Below are positions 1 to 6,549 of a DNA stretch of 15,532 bases, piece after piece. Position 1 is the stretch's first letter; each line of letters opens with the position of its first letter. The notes beneath the pieces were generated by a model. It made no database searches and had not been told where the DNA came from. It saw nothing but the letters and a program-made list of their open reading frames with translations. The stretch comes from OMOG01 sp041485845. GTDB taxonomy: Bacteria > Acidobacteriota > Terriglobia > Bryobacterales > Bryobacteraceae. The stretch covers positions 1 through 15,532 of the forward strand of contig JBGPKH010000154.1 in assembly GCA_041485845.1 (NCBI GenBank), read 5' to 3'. Both the position numbers and the translations under genes were made by a program.

Positions 1-1
1 C

Positions 2-1771
2 AACGAACAGCAGTTCCGCGAGGCCGGCTTCGACCTGCGCCATCCGCGCGTGCGCAAATTCTTCGAGCTGTACCGCATGGCGCAGGACCTGCCGCGGCAT
101 CTCGGGCAGCACTCCGGCGGCATGGTCATCTGCCAGGGGCAACTCGATTCCGTGGTCCCGCTGGAACCGGCGACGATGCCCGGCCGCGTGGTGGTGCAGT
201 GGGACAAGGAAGACTGCGCCGACCTGGGGATCGTCAAGGTGGATCTGCTGGGCCTGGGAATGATGGCGGTGATCGAGGACACGCTGAAGCTGATTCCCGA
301 AATTTACGGCGAAGCGGTGGACCTGGCGCGCCTGCCGCCCGACGATCCGGCGGTGTTCGCCGCGCTGCAGAGGGCCGACACCGTCGGGATGTTCCAGGTG
401 GAGAGCCGCGCGCAGATGTCCGCGCTGCCGCGCATGCGGCCCGAGCGGTTTTACGACATCGTGGTGCAGGTCGCGATCATCCGGCCCGGCCCCATCGTGG
501 GCAAGATGGTGCATCCTTATTTGAACCGCCGCCAGGGCAGGGAGGCGCCGGACTGCCTGCATCCTTCGCTCGAGCCGGTATTGCGCAGAACGCTCGGCGT
601 GCCGCTGTTCCAGGAGCAGTTGCTGCGCATGGCGATGATCGCGGCGGGATTCACCGGCGGGCAGGCCGAGGAGTTGCGCCGCGCCATGGGCTTCAAGCGG
701 TCGGAGAAGCGCATGGCGGAGATCGAAGTGAATCTGCGCGAGGGCATGCGGCGCAACGGAATCGTGGGCAAGCCGCAGGAAGATATCGTGCGCTCGATTA
801 CGTCGTTCGCGCTGTACGGGTTTCCCGAATCGCACGCCGCGAGTTTTGCGCTGCTGGCGTATGCCAGCGCGTACCTGAAGTGCCATCACCTGGCGGCGTT
901 CACCTGCGCCATGCTGAACAATCAGCCGATGGGTTTTTATGCGCCGGCGATTCTGATCAAGGACGCCCAGCGGCACGGGCTGCGCGTGCTGCCGGTGGAT
1001 GTGGTGCGCTCCGAGTGGGAGTGTTCGGTTCCCCCTGGCCCCTGGCCCACTCGCGCTTTGGCGAGCTTGGCCCCTGGCCCCTGTCTCCGCCTGGGGCTAC
1101 GGTATGCCAAGGGGCTGCGCGAAGAAACCGGGCGCGCGATCGTGCGCGCGCGGCCGTTCAGCAGCGTGGATGACCTGGCCTTGCGCGTGCCCGGACTGCG
1201 CAAGGACGAGATCAACCGGCTGGCGGAGATCGGCGCGCTCAATTCGCTGGAGGCCCATCGCCGCGATGCGCTGTGGCAGGCGCAGCGCGCCATTCTGCCG
1301 GTGGGACCGCTGCTCAAGCCGCTCGAAGAAACGGGCGCTCCCTCGCCGCTTTCTCCCATGAGCACGGACGAACGCCTGTGGGCCGATTACCGCGGAACGG
1401 GCCTGACGGTCGGCAAGCACCCGATGGCCTACCGGCGCGCCGAAATGAACGCGCTCAAGGTGACTCGCGCCATCGATCTGGAGCGGCTTCCCAACGGGCG
1501 CCTCGTGCGCATTGCGGGATCGGTGATCGTGCGGCAGCGTCCGGGCACGGCCAACGGTTTCGTGTTCCTCAGCATGGAAGACGAGACGGGCATCATGAAC
1601 GCCATCATCGCGCCGGCTACTTTCGACCGTTTCAAGCTCGCGGTGTTGGGGGAGCGGTTCCTCTTGATTGACGGCGTGCTACAGAATCTGGACGGCGTGA
1701 TCTCGGTGAAGGCCGGACGGATCGCCGGGCTGCGCGCCGGGGCGGCGGCGGAGTCGCACAATTTCCATTGA
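2..1771 (+). CDS. dnaE2: Error-prone DNA polymerase DnaE2/ImuC, C-terminal ~590 residues (5' end outside window)
   Basis: This is the C-terminal half of the alpha-subunit-like polymerase that does mutagenic translesion synthesis with ImuA/ImuB after DNA damage. The frame is open from base 2, so the start lies upstream; family members are about 1000-1080 residues. Visible features are the palm/fingers stretch HLGQHSGGMV, the KVDLLGLG motif (its Asp codon at 242-244 matches the third catalytic Asp of C-family polymerases), AIIRPGPIVGKMVHPYL, VPLFQEQLLRMAM, a helix-hairpin-helix-like stretch near 1190-1250, and a C-terminal OB fold from about 1465 to 1740. The extreme C-terminus SHNFH resembles the usual ImuC ending, so the gene ends naturally. 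The PHP domain and the first two catalytic Asp residues are not in view. Oddities are a Pro/Gly-rich in-frame insertion (about 1031-1085) and a second copy of the last 336 bp after the downstream cassette. Confidence 0.95.
   Translation, partial: NEQQFREAGFDLRHPRVRKFFELYRMAQDLPRHLGQHSGGMVICQGQLDSVVPLEPATMPGRVVVQWDKEDCADLGIVKVDLLGLGMMAVIEDTLKLIPEIYGEAVDLARLPPDDPAVFAALQRADTVGMFQVESRAQMSALPRMRPERFYDIVVQVAIIRPGPIVGKMVHPYLNRRQGREAPDCLHPSLEPVLRRTLGVPLFQEQLLRMAMIAAGFTGGQAEELRRAMGFKRSEKRMAEIEVNLREGMRRNGIVGKPQEDIVRSITSFALYGFPESHAASFALLAYASAYLKCHHLAAFTCAMLNNQPMGFYAPAILIKDAQRHGLRVLPVDVVRSEWECSVPPGPWPTRALASLAPGPCLRLGLRYAKGLREETGRAIVRARPFSSVDDLALRVPGLRKDEINRLAEIGALNSLEAHRRDALWQAQRAILPVGPLLKPLEETGAPSPLSPMSTDERLWADYRGTGLTVGKHPMAYRRAEMNALKVTRAIDLERLPNGRLVRIAGSVIVRQRPGTANGFVFLSMEDETGIMNAIIAPATFDRFKLAVLGERFLLIDGVLQNLDGVISVKAGRIAGLRAGAAAESHNFH
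1031..1085 (+). repeat. In-frame low-complexity CCCCTGG repeat with central hairpin inside dnaE2
   Basis: Runs of CCCCTGGCCCCTGGCCC occur on both sides of a short hairpin (CTCGC at 1050-1054, GCGAG at 1061-1065). The segment encodes PPGPWPTRALASLAPGPC, which sits between the usual family stretch ending ...WECSV and LRLGLRYAKGL. In other DnaE2 proteins known to me these two blocks are close together, so this appears to be an added, frame-preserving insertion. It is probably a small dispersed or slippage-generated repeat; genome-wide copies were not checked. Confidence 0.55.
1435..1771 (+). repeat. Direct repeat copy 1: functional 3' end of dnaE2
   Basis: This 337 bp segment is repeated at 5946-6281. 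A manual base-by-base comparison gives 20 substitutions and one single-base gap, about 94% identity. Copy 1 is in frame with the polymerase and ends at its natural TGA. Twelve of the 20 substitutions are synonymous in the dnaE2 frame, which points to divergence under purifying selection before the two copies came together. Confidence 0.93.
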
Positions 1772-1825
1772 CTCTACAACAAAATTATTGTACAAAATAA
1801 TTGTTGTACAAAATATCTATTGTAG
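1772..1825 (+). promoter_or_regulatory. AT-rich leader with 16-bp-phased TTGTACAA boxes (putative operator/promoter)
   Basis: Between the dnaE2 stop and the first ATPase gene the DNA abruptly becomes AT-rich. The palindrome TTGTACAA occurs at 1788-1795 and 1804-1811, extended as the direct repeat TTGTACAAAATA. Half-sites continue the same 16-bp phase: TACAA at 1775-1779 and TTGTA at 1820-1824. TACAACAA (1775-1782) and TTGTTGTA (1801-1808) also form the perfect outer arms of a 34-bp imperfect palindrome centred on GTAC (1790-1793). Regular spacing of about 1.5 helical turns suggests cooperative binding of a dimeric protein. The cassette's promoter probably overlaps this patch, but no convincing -35/-10 pair stands out. 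No dedicated regulator gene is adjacent. Confidence 0.6.
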
Positions 1826-1833
1826 GAGCGGGC

Positions 1834-3018
1834 ATGCGGAATGTTACGGGAGCCGTCGCGGAAGGTCCCGATTTCTTTGATCGCACCAAGGAAATGAACG
1901 ACTTCTGGCGCGACCTCGAAACGGACAACCTCCTGCTGCTCGCTCCCAGGCGCGTCGGCAAAACCTCTCTGATGCGAAAAATGGCTGCAAATGCAGCAGC
2001 TTACGGCTTCAACACCATCTCTGCCGATGTCAGCGATTGCTCCGGAGAAATGCACTTCGTCCAACGCCTCTACGAAGCGATCCTCGATACCGACTTAGGA
2101 GATACCCTCTGGAACAGCATCAAGGATAGCTGGTTCGGGAAAACCGTGAAGCGCGTCAGGAAAATCGGAGGGGCCGGTTTCAGCCTGGAGTTCGATCCGG
2201 AAAGCACGGCTTGGGCGCGCCTGGGGGAAGAACTGGCCGACGCTCTCTCACGGTTGGAAGGCGCATGGCTGATCCAGGTGGATGAGCTACCGGTATTCGT
2301 CCTCAAGCTTCTGAATCAGGACGCTCCGGCAGACCGCGCCAGAGTTCGGGAGTTCCTTTATTGGATGCGCCGCCTGCGCCTCCAATACACCGGTGTCCGG
2401 TGGATGCTGGCCGGCTCCATCGGGCTCGATACCGTGGCCGCCCGGCTGAACATCGCCGATGCCATCAACGATCTGCACATCGCGAAGTTAGGCGCCTTCG
2501 ATGAGCCCACTGCCGACGCGCTGCTTCAGGCCCTCGCCACCGAGCACCGCGTCGATCTCAACGAAATCGTCCGGCGGCACATCGTTTCTCGCATTGGGTG
2601 GACCGCACCCTACTATGTCCAGTTGGTCTTTCACGAACTCCGCAACATCCAGGGCGCTGTTGCTGAAGCCGATGTCGACCGCGCAATCGAAAACCTGTTG
2701 AGCCCCTATCATCGGAACGCCTTCGATTACTGGCGCCAGCGCCTCCATGACGAACTCGGGCCGACCCACGCGGACAACGCGGTAATTCTCCTGAACCATT
2801 GCTGCCGTGCTCCGGAAGGCGCCACGCGTAGTACCTGGAGCCTGGCGTTGGCTAGGGTGATCGCAGATGCGAGGATGCGCGAGGAAGAAACGCGTTACCT
2901 CCTGGATGTGCTTCAGAACGACGGGTACCTGGTGGAGGCGGACGATCGCCTCCTTTTCCGGTCTCCGCTGCTGCGCGAGTACTGGTTCAGAAGAGTGGCG
3001 CCCCGAGAAGAAGGCTAA
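1834..3018 (+). CDS. Archaeal-type P-loop ATPase (PF01637-like), first gene of the two-ATPase cassette
   Basis: The protein has 394 residues. An FFDRTKEMNDFW stretch resembles the FxGRxxE motif preceding P-loops in these ATPases. Walker A is APRRVGKTS (residues 37-45, first Gly replaced by Ala), Walker B is WLIQVDE (145-151), and a sensor-1-like strand MLAGSIGL lies at 191-198. The C-terminal ~120 residues, ending LLFRSPLLREYWFRR, look like the winged-helix module usual after this ATPase core. The ATG at 1834 is chosen because AGGAG (1824-1828) sits 5 bases upstream; the frame is open back to a TTG at 1801, but that would begin inside the operator repeats. The stop overlaps the start of the next gene (TAATG), implying coupled translation. 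No transmembrane segment is seen. The biochemical role is unknown; a molecular switch partnering the downstream TPR-ATPase is inference. Confidence 0.85.
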   Translation: MRNVTGAVAEGPDFFDRTKEMNDFWRDLETDNLLLLAPRRVGKTSLMRKMAANAAAYGFNTISADVSDCSGEMHFVQRLYEAILDTDLGDTLWNSIKDSWFGKTVKRVRKIGGAGFSLEFDPESTAWARLGEELADALSRLEGAWLIQVDELPVFVLKLLNQDAPADRARVREFLYWMRRLRLQYTGVRWMLAGSIGLDTVAARLNIADAINDLHIAKLGAFDEPTADALLQALATEHRVDLNEIVRRHIVSRIGWTAPYYVQLVFHELRNIQGAVAEADVDRAIENLLSPYHRNAFDYWRQRLHDELGPTHADNAVILLNHCCRAPEGATRSTWSLALARVIADARMREEETRYLLDVLQNDGYLVEADDRLLFRSPLLREYWFRRVAPREEG

Positions 3019-5888
3019 TGACTCCGCCGAAGAACACGCCTCCCGTCCTGGCGATCTACAACCCCGCGCTGCTCAAGAAGGAAGACTTGATCCGCGGATT
3101 TGTGGCGCGCCAGCTTCTGCTCGATCGGTTGCTGGACGATCTCCGTCGCGAAGAGCCGGGCAGCACGCCGCAGCATCATCTCATCATCGGCCAGAGGGGT
3201 CTGGGCAAGACCACTCTCCTGCTGCGTCTCGCCTTCGCGGTGGAAGACGACCCGAAGCTGAATGCCGCCTGGATTCCGCTCGTCTTCCCCGAAGAACAAT
3301 ACAATGTAGCCGGCCTGGCCGACTTCTGGTTGAACTGTGTGGACGCCCTAAGCGATGCGTTGGACCGCGCCGGCTTCCGCGAGGCCTCGCAGACCTTGGA
3401 CGCCCGCGTGGAGAAGGTGCCCGCGGCCAGCGCGGACCGGTCCACCAGGGCCTTGAATCTCCTGCTCGAAGAGTCCGCGCGCCTGGGCCGCCGGATTCTC
3501 CTGCTGGTGGACAATCTCGATATCGTCCTCGATCGTTTGAAGAATGAGGAGGAGTGGGAGTTCCGGCGGATCATATCGCAGGAACGTGGTTTGCACTTCA
3601 TGGGAGCCTCCAGCCGTGTGCTGGAAGCACTTTATGAGCACGGCCGGGCGTTCTACGACTTCTTCCAGGTTCACGAGTTGAAGGAGTTCGACGAAGAGGA
3701 AACGATTTCCACGCTCACGAGGCTGGCCGAACATTCCGGCGATGAGCGCGTGGTCCAACTGGTCCGCAGCCAACCCGGCCGCATCAAGGCCTTGCACGTA
3801 CTCACCGGCGGCAACCCGCGGACCCTCGTGCTGCTTTACAAAGTGCTGTCCCAGGGACCCGAAGGCGATGTGCAGCGAGATATCGAACAGCTTCTGGACG
3901 ACTACACGGCTCTATACAAGGCGCGCTTCGAAGAACTGGCCCCGCAGGCGCAGCAGGTGGTGGATGCCATGGCCATTCATTGGGATCCGCTCACCGCGGC
4001 CGACCTCACCGGGAAACTGGGTCCGCTCAACGTGAACCAGGTCTCGGCCCAGTTGAAAAGGCTGGAAGATATCGGCGTGGTCGAGAAGACTCCCTGGTTC
4101 GGAGAGAAGAAGAACGCCTATCAGATCGCCGAGCGCTTTTTCAATATCTGGTACTTGATGCGCGCCAGCCGCCGCGTGCGGCGCAGGCTGCTTTGGCTCG
4201 TCAAGTTCCTGGAGATGTGGTTTGACCGGAAGGAGTTGAGCGAACGCGCCCGCGATTTTCTCGAGCAGGACCCCGAAACCATGGGCCGGGAGCGTTACGC
4301 GGAACTGGCGCTGGCCTACTCCCAAGCAGTACCCGACCGGCATTTGCAGCGGAATCTCGAATCGGCCAGCTTGCATGCCGTGCTCGATGACGGAGTACGC
4401 CGCCTCATCGATTTCAGCGACCTTCCTCCGGAATTGCAGAACAAGAAGGAGAGGATGCAAAAGCTCCTGGGCCTACGCGAGCGAACCCGCAAAATCTCCA
4501 TCAATTGGGGCGAGATTGCGCGGGCCGAATTCTGGCGCGTGCTCGGAGGCTCTCCGCATCTCTCGCTAATGGAAAAGGAGCGAATCGTAGAGCAGTTGCC
4601 CTTGCTGCACGCGGATGGCCTGAGAGAACTCTACGAGAAACTCGAGCGCGCCGAAACGCACCTGCGCCAGATGTGCCGGGCGGAACCGGAGGCTGTTGCC
4701 CGCCTGTACCAGGCCCTGTCGGAGGGCGATATGGCTGGTGTTTACGATTGGGAAAATGCGCTGGCGGTTGCCAGGCGGTACGGCCTTCGCCGGCTTCCGT
4801 TTATCGCGATCGGGAGCCGGGCGAGTACTTATGTTGTTTCGGAGAAGCTCTCTGCGGAAGAGACAAAGTTAGCGGAAGATGCACTGCAAGCCATGACCCA
4901 AGAGCAAGGGGTTGAATCGCTTGCCTGGACCGGCCTTGGCAATTTGTTACAGGGTCATCTGGCGCGCTACGAGGAAGCGGAGCGGGCCTATCGACGCGCC
5001 ATCGAACTCGAACCACAGAACCCCGACCCACGGTACGGCCTTGGCAAGCTGCTACAAGAACGTCTGAAGCGCTACGAGGAGGCAGCGCAGGCCTATCGGA
5101 GCGCCATCGACCTCGACCCGAAGTTCCCCCACGCCTGGAACAACCTCGGCTACCTGTTACAAGCCCATCTGAAGCGCTACGAGGAGGCAGAGCAGGCCTA
5201 TCGGCGCGCCATCGAGCTGGACCCACAGTTACCCCATCCCTGGAACGGCCTTGGCAACTTGCTACAAGATCATCTGGAGCGCTACGAGGAGGCGGAGCAG
5301 GCCTATCGGCGCGCCATCGAGCTCGGCCCACAGTTACCCCATCCCTGGAGCAATCTCGGCCGCTTGCTGGAACGACTCTCGGGACGGGATCAAGAAGCGG
5401 CGGACTCCTTTCTTCGCGCCTTTGAACTTGATTCCTCGCGCTCCTGGGACCTGGACCAGTTTCTTCGCGCCTGCGATCGCCTGGTCGAATCCGGCAGCGA
5501 TCTTGCAGAAGTCCTGAAACGGGCGCAAAGAGCCCACCAACTCGCGCCGGACCATACGGGGACGCAATTCCTAGCCGGGCGGATTCTGACACTCATCGGA
5601 AAATGGCCGGAGGCCAGCCAGATACTGGAGACCGTCGCGGCCAAGGAGTCCGCCGACTTCTCAATCCCCTTTTTCAGGACTGTCGTAGAGAAGGGGCACC
5701 TGGACGAAGCCATCGCCATCCTCGAACGGACTGGAGCCAAGGAGTGGTGGCGGCCAATCTACGAAGCCCTGGGTGCTGCACGCGCCGGAACACCCGATCA
5801 ACTCCGCACGGTCGCTCCGGAAATTCGAATGGTGGCCACACGCATCTTGCGCGAGATCGCCTCCAGCCTATTCCAGGAGAAATCCTGA
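3018..5888 (+). CDS. Large STAND-like ATPase with winged-helix region and C-terminal TPR repeats
   Basis: The protein has 956 residues. The N-terminal P-loop domain has Walker A GQRGLGKTT (residues 58-66) and Walker B RILLLVDNLDIV (about 159-170). A GGNPRTLVLLYKVL stretch (about 266-280) resembles the GxP motif of STAND NTPases. A winged-helix-like region follows (about 330-385, with VSAQLKRLEDIGVVEK and RFFNIWYLMR). A helical middle precedes TPR units from about residue 634 to 800, of which four are close 35-residue copies (RYEEAEQAYRRAIELDP type), then a degenerate helical tail. Nucleotide switch plus C-terminal repeat sensor is the layout of STAND signalling proteins, including several phage-defence sensors. 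No effector domain (nuclease, TIR, protease) is recognisable, so any effector would be the partner ATPase or unknown. The ATG overlaps the upstream stop; a terminator follows 13 bp after the stop. Confidence 0.85.
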   Translation: MTPPKNTPPVLAIYNPALLKKEDLIRGFVARQLLLDRLLDDLRREEPGSTPQHHLIIGQRGLGKTTLLLRLAFAVEDDPKLNAAWIPLVFPEEQYNVAGLADFWLNCVDALSDALDRAGFREASQTLDARVEKVPAASADRSTRALNLLLEESARLGRRILLLVDNLDIVLDRLKNEEEWEFRRIISQERGLHFMGASSRVLEALYEHGRAFYDFFQVHELKEFDEEETISTLTRLAEHSGDERVVQLVRSQPGRIKALHVLTGGNPRTLVLLYKVLSQGPEGDVQRDIEQLLDDYTALYKARFEELAPQAQQVVDAMAIHWDPLTAADLTGKLGPLNVNQVSAQLKRLEDIGVVEKTPWFGEKKNAYQIAERFFNIWYLMRASRRVRRRLLWLVKFLEMWFDRKELSERARDFLEQDPETMGRERYAELALAYSQAVPDRHLQRNLESASLHAVLDDGVRRLIDFSDLPPELQNKKERMQKLLGLRERTRKISINWGEIARAEFWRVLGGSPHLSLMEKERIVEQLPLLHADGLRELYEKLERAETHLRQMCRAEPEAVARLYQALSEGDMAGVYDWENALAVARRYGLRRLPFIAIGSRASTYVVSEKLSAEETKLAEDALQAMTQEQGVESLAWTGLGNLLQGHLARYEEAERAYRRAIELEPQNPDPRYGLGKLLQERLKRYEEAAQAYRSAIDLDPKFPHAWNNLGYLLQAHLKRYEEAEQAYRRAIELDPQLPHPWNGLGNLLQDHLERYEEAEQAYRRAIELGPQLPHPWSNLGRLLERLSGRDQEAADSFLRAFELDSSRSWDLDQFLRACDRLVESGSDLAEVLKRAQRAHQLAPDHTGTQFLAGRILTLIGKWPEASQILETVAAKESADFSIPFFRTVVEKGHLDEAIAILERTGAKEWWRPIYEALGAARAGTPDQLRTVAPEIRMVATRILREIASSLFQEKS
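4965..5384 (+). repeat. Four tandem 105-bp DNA repeats encoding TPR units
   Basis: The phrase CGCTACGAGGA recurs at 4965, 5070, 5175 and 5280, exactly 105 bp (35 residues) apart, inside the large ATPase gene. The third and fourth units are almost identical at DNA level, including the third codon positions of CAGGCCTATCGGCGCGCC, while the first is more diverged and the fourth decays toward its end. Such similarity indicates recent duplication by unequal exchange or slippage, so unit number may vary between strains. Confidence 0.85.
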
Positions 5889-5900
5889 CACGGGGTCCAT

Positions 5901-5932
5901 TCCAGCCTGGGAGGAGAAAGGCCCACGCTGGA
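5901..5932 (+). terminator. Probable terminator of the ATPase operon
   Basis: TCCAGC (5901-5906) and TGGG (5908-5911) pair with CCCA (5922-5925) and GCTGGA (5927-5932), giving ten pairs with one symmetric C/C mismatch and a 10-base purine loop. It begins 13 bp after the stop of the large ATPase gene and is followed by a short TTT (5936-5938). The weak T-tract makes intrinsic termination plausible but not certain. It lies just before the second dnaE2 3'-end copy. Confidence 0.55.
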
Positions 5933-5945
5933 CAGTTTCCCCCAA

Positions 5946-6281
5946 GCGCGCCGAAATGAACGCGCTCAAGGTGACCCGCGCCATCGATCTGGAGCGGGTT
6001 CCCAACGGGCGGCTGGTGCGCATCGCGGGATCGGTGATCGTGCGGCAGCGTCCGGGCACGGCCAACGGGTTCGTGTTCCTCAGCATGGAAGACGAGACGG
6101 GCATCATGAACGCCATCGTCACGCCGGCTACTTTCGACCGCTACAAGTTCCAGGTATTGGGGGAGCGGCTCCTCTTAATTGACGGCGTGCTGCAGAATCT
6201 GGATGGGGTGATCTCGGTGAAGGCCGGACGGATCGCCGGGCTGCGCGCCGGGGCGGCGGCGGGTCGCACAATTTCCACTGA
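5946..6281 (+). pseudogene. Decayed second copy of the dnaE2 3' end
   Basis: This is a 336 bp orphan copy of the OB-fold-encoding end of dnaE2, starting at GCGCGCCGAAATGAAC and ending at the TGA (6279-6281) that corresponds to the true dnaE2 stop. Relative to copy 1 it has 20 substitutions, seven altered codons (several clustered near the codons for FDRYKFQVLG) and a one-base deletion near 6262 that throws the last residues out of frame. It has no start signal and is cut from any polymerase. It is best read as the displaced original end of dnaE2, or a donor-derived flank of the inserted cassette. Confidence 0.9.
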
Positions 6282-6485
6282 TGGCACGGAACGCGCCGGC
6301 CGCGTAGCCGCTATTCGGCGGCCGCGATGTTCACAGGTGAGACGGCGCGCAGTGTTCACGCGCCTTTCGGCCCTCTGGCCGGGCGGGGAGGCCGCTACGA
6401 TGTTTTTCTGCCGTCGAGCCGGCGCTTTCTGGCGGCGAAAACCGCTTGCTGACGCGCGCGGCTCGGATCGCAGCCTCGCTTCCCC
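6282..6485. other. Intergenic spacer with hairpins and a possible dispersed repeat
   Basis: I see no convincing gene here. Short inverted repeats occur: GCCGC/GCGGC (6307-6311 and 6318-6322) and CGGCC-CTCT-GGCCG (6368-6381). From about 6443 to 6476 the stretch CTTGCTGACGCGCGCGGCTC would translate as LADARGSD; I recall that phrase recurring in spurious ORFs of acidobacterial genomes, suggesting a dispersed repeat. This was probably the sequence directly downstream of dnaE2 before the ATPase cassette arrived. Confidence 0.4.
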
Positions 6486-6514
6486 TTGACATCTAGGTGA
6501 GGCTGCATCATACT
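6486..6514 (+). promoter_or_regulatory. Sigma-70-type promoter of the padR gene
   Basis: A perfect TTGACA (6486-6491) is followed after 17 bases by CATACT (6509-6514). It lies 36 bp upstream of the PadR start codon and directly in front of a palindrome, as expected for an autorepressed regulator. This is the clearest promoter in the window. Confidence 0.75.
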
Positions 6515-6542
6515 TCTCCTAGACCTAGACCTCTAGGAGAAG
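6513..6542 (+). promoter_or_regulatory. Perfect palindrome, putative PadR operator overlapping -10 and RBS
   Basis: CTTCTCCTAGA (6513-6523) and TCTAGGAGAAG (6532-6542) are perfect 11-base inverted arms separated by CCTAGACC. CTAG occurs three times here (6519, 6525, 6533) and once more inside the promoter spacer (6493). The left arm touches the -10 box, and the right arm contains the AGGAGAAGG ribosome binding site. Binding of PadR would block transcription; the RNA hairpin could also hide the ribosome site. Confidence 0.7.
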
Positions 6543-6549
6543 GCTTTTC

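Larger units (their letters stand above)
1435..5945 (+). mobile_element. Candidate integrated islet: two-ATPase cassette bracketed by dnaE2 3'-end repeats
   Basis: The block from the first dnaE2 3'-end copy to the base before the second copy carries an intact polymerase 3' end, an AT-rich boxed leader, two coupled ATPase genes and a terminator. Both repeat copies begin at the same motif, GCGCGCCGAAATGAAC, and the sequences just before them (ACCG versus CCAA) are unrelated. This is the arrangement expected when DNA inserts into a gene end and restores the reading frame with a donor-supplied end. No integrase, transposase or terminal inverted repeat is visible. Acquisition by homologous recombination from a relative fits best; site-specific integration with a lost or trans-acting recombinase remains possible. 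Confidence 0.55.

Noticed and set aside
1801..1833. Upstream TTG start giving an 11-residue N-terminal extension of the first ATPase
   Set aside because: It would begin inside the operator repeats without a ribosome site, whereas the ATG at 1834 has AGGAG at good spacing and begins just before the conserved domain.
4965..5384. Regular DNA repeats considered as a CRISPR array
   Set aside because: Unit and spacing are exactly 105 bp in one coding frame, with no variable spacers and no cas genes. They encode TPR helices.
4801..5592. 263-residue minus-strand frame across the TPR repeats
   Set aside because: It is Arg/Pro/Ser-rich and repetitive only because it is the complement of the TPR repeats. 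The sense frame has clear domains.
1435..5945. The ATPase cassette considered as a classic transposon or IS element with an ATPase helper (TniB/IstB-like)
   Set aside because: There is no DDE or serine/tyrosine recombinase, no terminal inverted repeat and no short target duplication. The flanking repeats are a long piece of a host gene.
5773..6489. 238-residue plus-strand frame fusing the end of the ATPase region, the dnaE2 remnant and the spacer
   Set aside because: It starts out of frame inside the large ATPase gene, includes the decayed dnaE2 end and runs through a one-base deletion into non-coding spacer. It has no ribosome site and is an accident of the pseudogene being open.
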